A stretch of DNA of 64,000 nt, taken from Panaeolus papilionaceus (taxonomy: Eukaryota > Basidiomycota > Agaricomycetes > Agaricales). The stretch lies in NCBI GenBank assembly GCA_015501605.1, contig JADNRZ010000007.1, positions 1,488,001-1,552,000 on the forward strand. Direction: 5' to 3'. Positions 59,801 through 64,000 of the stretch are shown piece after piece. The notes beneath the pieces are model-generated. The model was not told where the DNA came from. It searched no databases and was given only the letters and a program-made list of their open reading frames with translations. Made by a program: the position numbers and the translations under genes. Each line of letters begins with the position of its first letter. The first letter of the stretch is position 1.

Positions 59801-62800
59801 CCTTGCTGGCTCGCCTACCTCTACATCACCACATACATTGTCACCACATACCTCACACTCTCTATCTGCACATGCTCTAACGTTGCTCCATACGCACACA
59901 CCTCCGTCGTCGCCGCCTCATTCGCCGAATTTGGGCCTTTGGAGGGGAAGTGGGAGTGGGATGGGCGGGATGGGTGCTGGAGGGGGTGTTGGGGGGCCTC
60001 CGCTTGATGCTGTTGATGTGGGCCCGCTTTTGCCGTTGAGTTTGGGGGCGAGTGGGACGAAAGAGGGAGCAGGAAGTGTGGGTGCGGGGAGTGGGAATGG
60101 GAATGGGAATACGGGGAGTTTGGTTGGGAGGAAGGATTTGAAGGAGAAGGAGAGAGAGGTGAAAGAAGAGGAAGTCACTGGGAAGCCATTGACGCCCATG
60201 AGCGTTTTGGGAATCTCGGTGAAGGGGTTGATGGCGTTGGATGTGCCTTCTGCGATAAATACTTCGGCTACAAATTCTCCTGCTCCGACATCGACTACGA
60301 ATACGCCTGTTGGGAGCCCTGTTACGGCCCTTTCGACGATTTCGGATGTGGAGCAGCCGTTGACGCCCCAGTCTACTTCTCAAGTTTTGACATCGACAGC
60401 CACGACCACAACTGGTGTTGCGCCTCCAGCTTCATCTGCTCTGTTTGCGATCCCACCACCTTTGCCAAATTCCGTCGGTGAAGTTGCACCAGGTTCGACG
60501 AGCCCCGTTACGGCTGCCACGCCGTTGTCGGATGTCGCTACCGCTACTTCTTCATCGACTCCACCTGCTCCTGCCCCTGTGTCTCTGCCGATGACACTGG
60601 CCAGTGAGAGTGAAATCGGATTTGGATTTCAGCCTCAGGAGGGCTTTTTGTCTGCATCTACCAACTCATCTACACCTGATGTGTCGAATAATACTGCAAC
60701 GCCGACGACGCTGAGTATGGAGGGTGTAGATATGAATACGGAATCTGGACCACCTCCTGTTCAGCCTCTTGCGCAAGATGAGATGGGTGGTGTTACGAAC
60801 ACCAGTCAGGCTCAGCAACAGCAGCATGCGGATCTTGGCGCGTTTGGGATGTTCGATGCCCTTGGAGGTGCGAATGGGATTGGAAGTGGGTTGGTTGGTA
60901 TGGTGGGCGTTGGAGGTGTTGATAGTCCATTTGGGGTTTATCATCATCAGGCGCCGGATGTTCAACGGGATGGGGAGCAGCAGCAGCAGCAAGGTCAAGG
61001 TCAAGGCCAGACGATGCAGCAGACTCAGGACCCACTTCAGCCACAAACGCAGCAAGAAGGACCATCGGATGCGCTTCAATATTCGTTTTTCAGCTCGCTT
61101 TCGCCGCTTCCTTCCAGTGTTGGAAGTGTGACGTTAGCTGGGGGTATGATTTCCGGACATCATCACCACCACCCGTTGCACCATCACCATTCACACGAGT
61201 CGTCGGGTTCGCATGATGTTGGGGGTAATGCTCAGGCGGGACAGAGTGGACAAGGAGGAGAGGGCGGGATGTTGCTTGATCCTATGGGATTGCAGATGGC
61301 GGGTATGGGCGATATGCAGATGGGTGGTGGGGGAGGTGGTAGTGGTACGGGTAATGGAGGTGGTGCGAGTGAGATGGGTGGTATTGCGCTTCCTGTGCCG
61401 TTACCGGTGCCGATGTTCCCTTCTGTTTCTGATAATGGGACTGGAGGTGGTGCGGGTGATGCGAGTGGATTTGGTGTTGTTGGTGATGGGATGGGTATGC
61501 AGGTCGATCAGCAGCAGCAGATGGACCAGCAGCAACAGCAGATGAGACAACATCAGCTTCAGCAACAGCAACAGCAACAGCAGCATCAGCCACCGCAACA
61601 GACGTATTCGAATCAGATGTTGAATGCGCGTGCGCATAGGAGGGTTGAGTATCAGCCTCCTAGACCGCTTGAAGAAGCCCCGTTACTCAATAAGGATGGT
61701 AGTATGTGGAAGATTGCGTGCAAGTTGCGCGTTTGGGAGATGTCAGTTTCTCTTTTTTTTAATTTTGGTGCTCAGATGGCTAATTTTTCTATCCCCTTTT
61801 CCCTCCCCTAAAATCTTACTCAATAGTACCAAGCGCTACTCACCCGATACCATCCGCTCTGTCGTCGCTCAAGATGCACACGACTATTTCGTCGCTACAG
61901 GAAGATTCCCTATCGGCTATGGGCTAAATGCATCCTCTTCAAAGTCAAGATGGGGACATCACCACTCCTCATCGTTTAGCAGCACTTACGGAAACAACTT
62001 TGGACGCTTCGGTAGATCCAAGTTGAGCATGAAGAGGCGTGCTAGTCTGTCGAGTTTGGATGATAGAGGCAAAACTAGGTCGAGGAGCCACACACCCACT
62101 CCCGAGGGCGAGACCGGCGCTCCGTCCCCTGATGCAGCGTTGAGCCCTACATCTTCGTCTCCCCCGCTTTCGCCTGGTGAAGATGAAGATTTTATGTATG
62201 AGAAGATCTACCCCTTTGAACTTCTCGACGACGACTCGACGGACGATGCACTTTCGCCGCTTAGTCCTACGGGTGGCATTGGTGAAATAGCTTCACGCCC
62301 TGTTGCGAGTATTGGAGGCATTGTTGTGGACCCGCGCTGGGCTGAGGAGTACGATGAGGATGAGACGGACGAGGATGACTTCGATGAAGAGGATGATGAT
62401 GATGATGATGATGAGACGGATGATGACGACGACGACGACGAGACGGAGGGAGAGTGGGAGGAGGGAGAGGATATGGATATTGATATGGAAGGATTTGAAG
62501 ATATGGAAGAGAGTGATGAGGAGGTGCTCGGGGCGGCTGATGGTGTGAAGGCGAAGGAGAAGGAGAATGTTGTTGTTGTGGAGAAGGAGGGAGAAGAGGT
62601 GAAGGAGGGTGCGAAAGTGGGTGAGGGCGAGACTGGGCAAATTACTGGCGCTATCCTGGGCAAGGGACTATTATCCACTCTTAAGGGCAAGACGAAGGCT
62701 GTGGCGGCTATTGTGAAGAGCAGAGCCAAGACAGGTTCACGAAGTGGCTCACCAGCAACCGACTCGACAAAGGCGGACAATGGAGCGATTTCAGGTGGCA

Positions 62801-64000
62801 AGACAACGAGTCAAGAAGAGGATCCAGACGCAGAAGGGGAGATGGAAGTGGATATTGAGCCATTTTCTGATCCTTCCTTCAATGCCGAACTTTCGTCACC
62901 CACCTCGCCAACCGCTGAAGTTCTGCCGATCAACTCTTCTCCGGGAGGCACGATGTCGTCGTTCTACATTCCGACTGTTCCTGGAGGCAACGGTGGCATG
63001 AATGTTGGAGGATTTTTCGGCAGTGGCTCATCCTCCCCTTCCAGTCCATCAGCTGATCCAACCCTTGTTCGTCAAGAACCACCGCCATTGCAGCTCGACC
63101 AACAGCCTCAGAATATTCCACAGCAACAGCAAAGTCCACTCCAGATTCAGTTACCACCGCCTGTTTATCATATCCCTCCACCCATGCCTATTCTTCCCTT
63201 GCCACCCCCGCGATTGGACACTATTCGTGTTGCGTGGTTGAGGAGCACCGAGCTGGGCGTCAAGCTTACCGGACGTGGAACACCTACCGATCGGGAAAGA
63301 GCCGAACAGTGGGCGACAGGTTGGACTGGCTATGCAAAGTCCTCGATTGCATCATCTTTGGGGGATATGCAAGAGGATGGCATCGCCAAAGAGATGGAAG
63401 ATACCTCTGCCGACAAGAACTCTAGCGTGGTTGTGGATTCACACATTGCAACTGCTCAAAGCCAGTGGGATGAACTTTTGGCTGGTCTACGGGATACATC
63501 GTCTGAGGCGACTTCAACGAAGAGTGGTGAGGGTATGAGATCAGAAATGGCTGTTACCCCCTCCAACTCCAGTGCGTCCAATATCAACGAATCCATGGAG
63601 GACCCTGCTTTACGGCCTGCCACACCGCAGCCTGACCCTACTGTACCTTCGACCGCCGCCACGTCATCTACAGGTGGCCTGGGCATAAACATGGGGCTCT
63701 TTGACATGGGTGGAATGAGCATGAACATGGACATGGGCTTCGTCGGAAACATGATGGTGGATGGTCCGACTTCGCCCTCGTCTGCAACAGCGATGTCATC
63801 CACAATGGAGACTGGCAATAATGTTGTCAACGGCGATCCCTCTTGGTTCACCCAGTCATCGCAGGACGGAATGCAGCAGTCTCATCAGCTCGGCCATACG
63901 ACTCCCATGTCTATGCGGATTCAGAGCGGACCTGGCACTGAATCGTATGTGGACTCTTCACCACCCAGCCCACACGCCACTAGTGGAACCAGCACTCTCA
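56838..64000 (+). CDS. Very large low-complexity protein, probably nuclear (3' end outside window)
   Basis: Three exons in the window (56838-58481, 58641-61741, 61827-64000 and beyond) encode more than 2300 residues. The start is the first in-frame ATG (MAVQFVLRSGPAP). The N-terminal half is Ser-, Arg/Lys- and Glu-rich, with possible bipartite nuclear signals such as RARKRRRTRSS and KRVGRGKRKR. The middle has Ser/Pro/Thr and Gly runs, His runs near 61160 and Gln runs near 61510-61600. Around the second intron a less repetitive segment (NKDGSMWKIACKLRVWEI, TKRYSPDTIRSVVAQDAHDY, FVATGRFPIGYGLN) may be the only folded domain so far; I do not recognise it. An Asp/Glu-rich run follows at 62340-62520. 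Intron 1 (159 bp) is in frame and stop-free. Composition suggests a transcription or chromatin regulator, but that is inference only. Confidence 0.75.

Noticed and set aside
57018..61637. Many long open frames on the minus strand opposite the giant gene
   Set aside because: They are shadows of a GC-rich, codon-biased, repetitive plus-strand reading frame; their translations are Ser/Pro/Leu-rich mirrors with no motif and no splice logic.

Overview
The window is nuclear DNA of a filamentous basidiomycete, most likely an Agaricomycete. The reasons are the many short spliceosomal introns (mostly 50-70 bp, GT-AG with a few GC-AG), the style of the P450, the Grx3/4-type thioredoxin-glutaredoxin, and families of signal-peptide proteins typical of mushrooms. 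No rRNA, tRNA or CRISPR array was seen. Exon structures below were spliced by hand. Protein lengths come from those models and each complete model closes in frame, but none is backed by transcripts.

Layout. 1-1436 (-): ornithine decarboxylase, 3' end off the left edge. 1.4-10.4 kb: gene-poor stretch with one convincing coding fragment at 6.0-6.4 kb. 10.4-15.2 kb: a divergent pair, the PP2A activator PTPA/RRD (-) and Ku70 (+, 19 exons). 18.1-19.4 kb (-): F-box/LRR-like hypothetical. About 20.0-20.25 kb (-): a small unidentified coding exon. 20.7-21.6 kb (+): monothiol glutaredoxin. 26.1-28.7 kb (+): Maf-type nucleotide pyrophosphatase, then the checkpoint clamp subunit Hus1.

30.6-43.3 kb (+) is the most striking region: five tandem paralogous seven-transmembrane rhodopsin-like genes with the same six-exon plan, a WDDFWA-type motif, a conserved loop cysteine pair and a conserved C-terminal tail motif. 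A 658-bp pogo/mariner-like MITE and a possible transposon coding remnant lie between members three and four. 43.6-46.2 kb (-): an 18-exon cytochrome P450. 47.3-53.0 kb: two divergent paralogous small secreted hydrophobic proteins. One is intact. The other is split in exon 2 by a 1563-bp non-autonomous DNA transposon with a clear 9-bp target duplication. 56.8 kb to the right edge (+): a very large low-complexity, Ser/Pro/Gln/Asp-rich, probably nuclear protein.

Functionally the window mixes housekeeping genes (polyamines, PP2A, end joining, 9-1-1 clamp, iron-sulfur/redox) with a rapidly evolving accessory block from 30 to 53 kb: a receptor-like array, a P450, secreted proteins and transposons. 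No operon-like or metabolic-cluster logic is evident beyond the tandem duplications and the divergent promoters.
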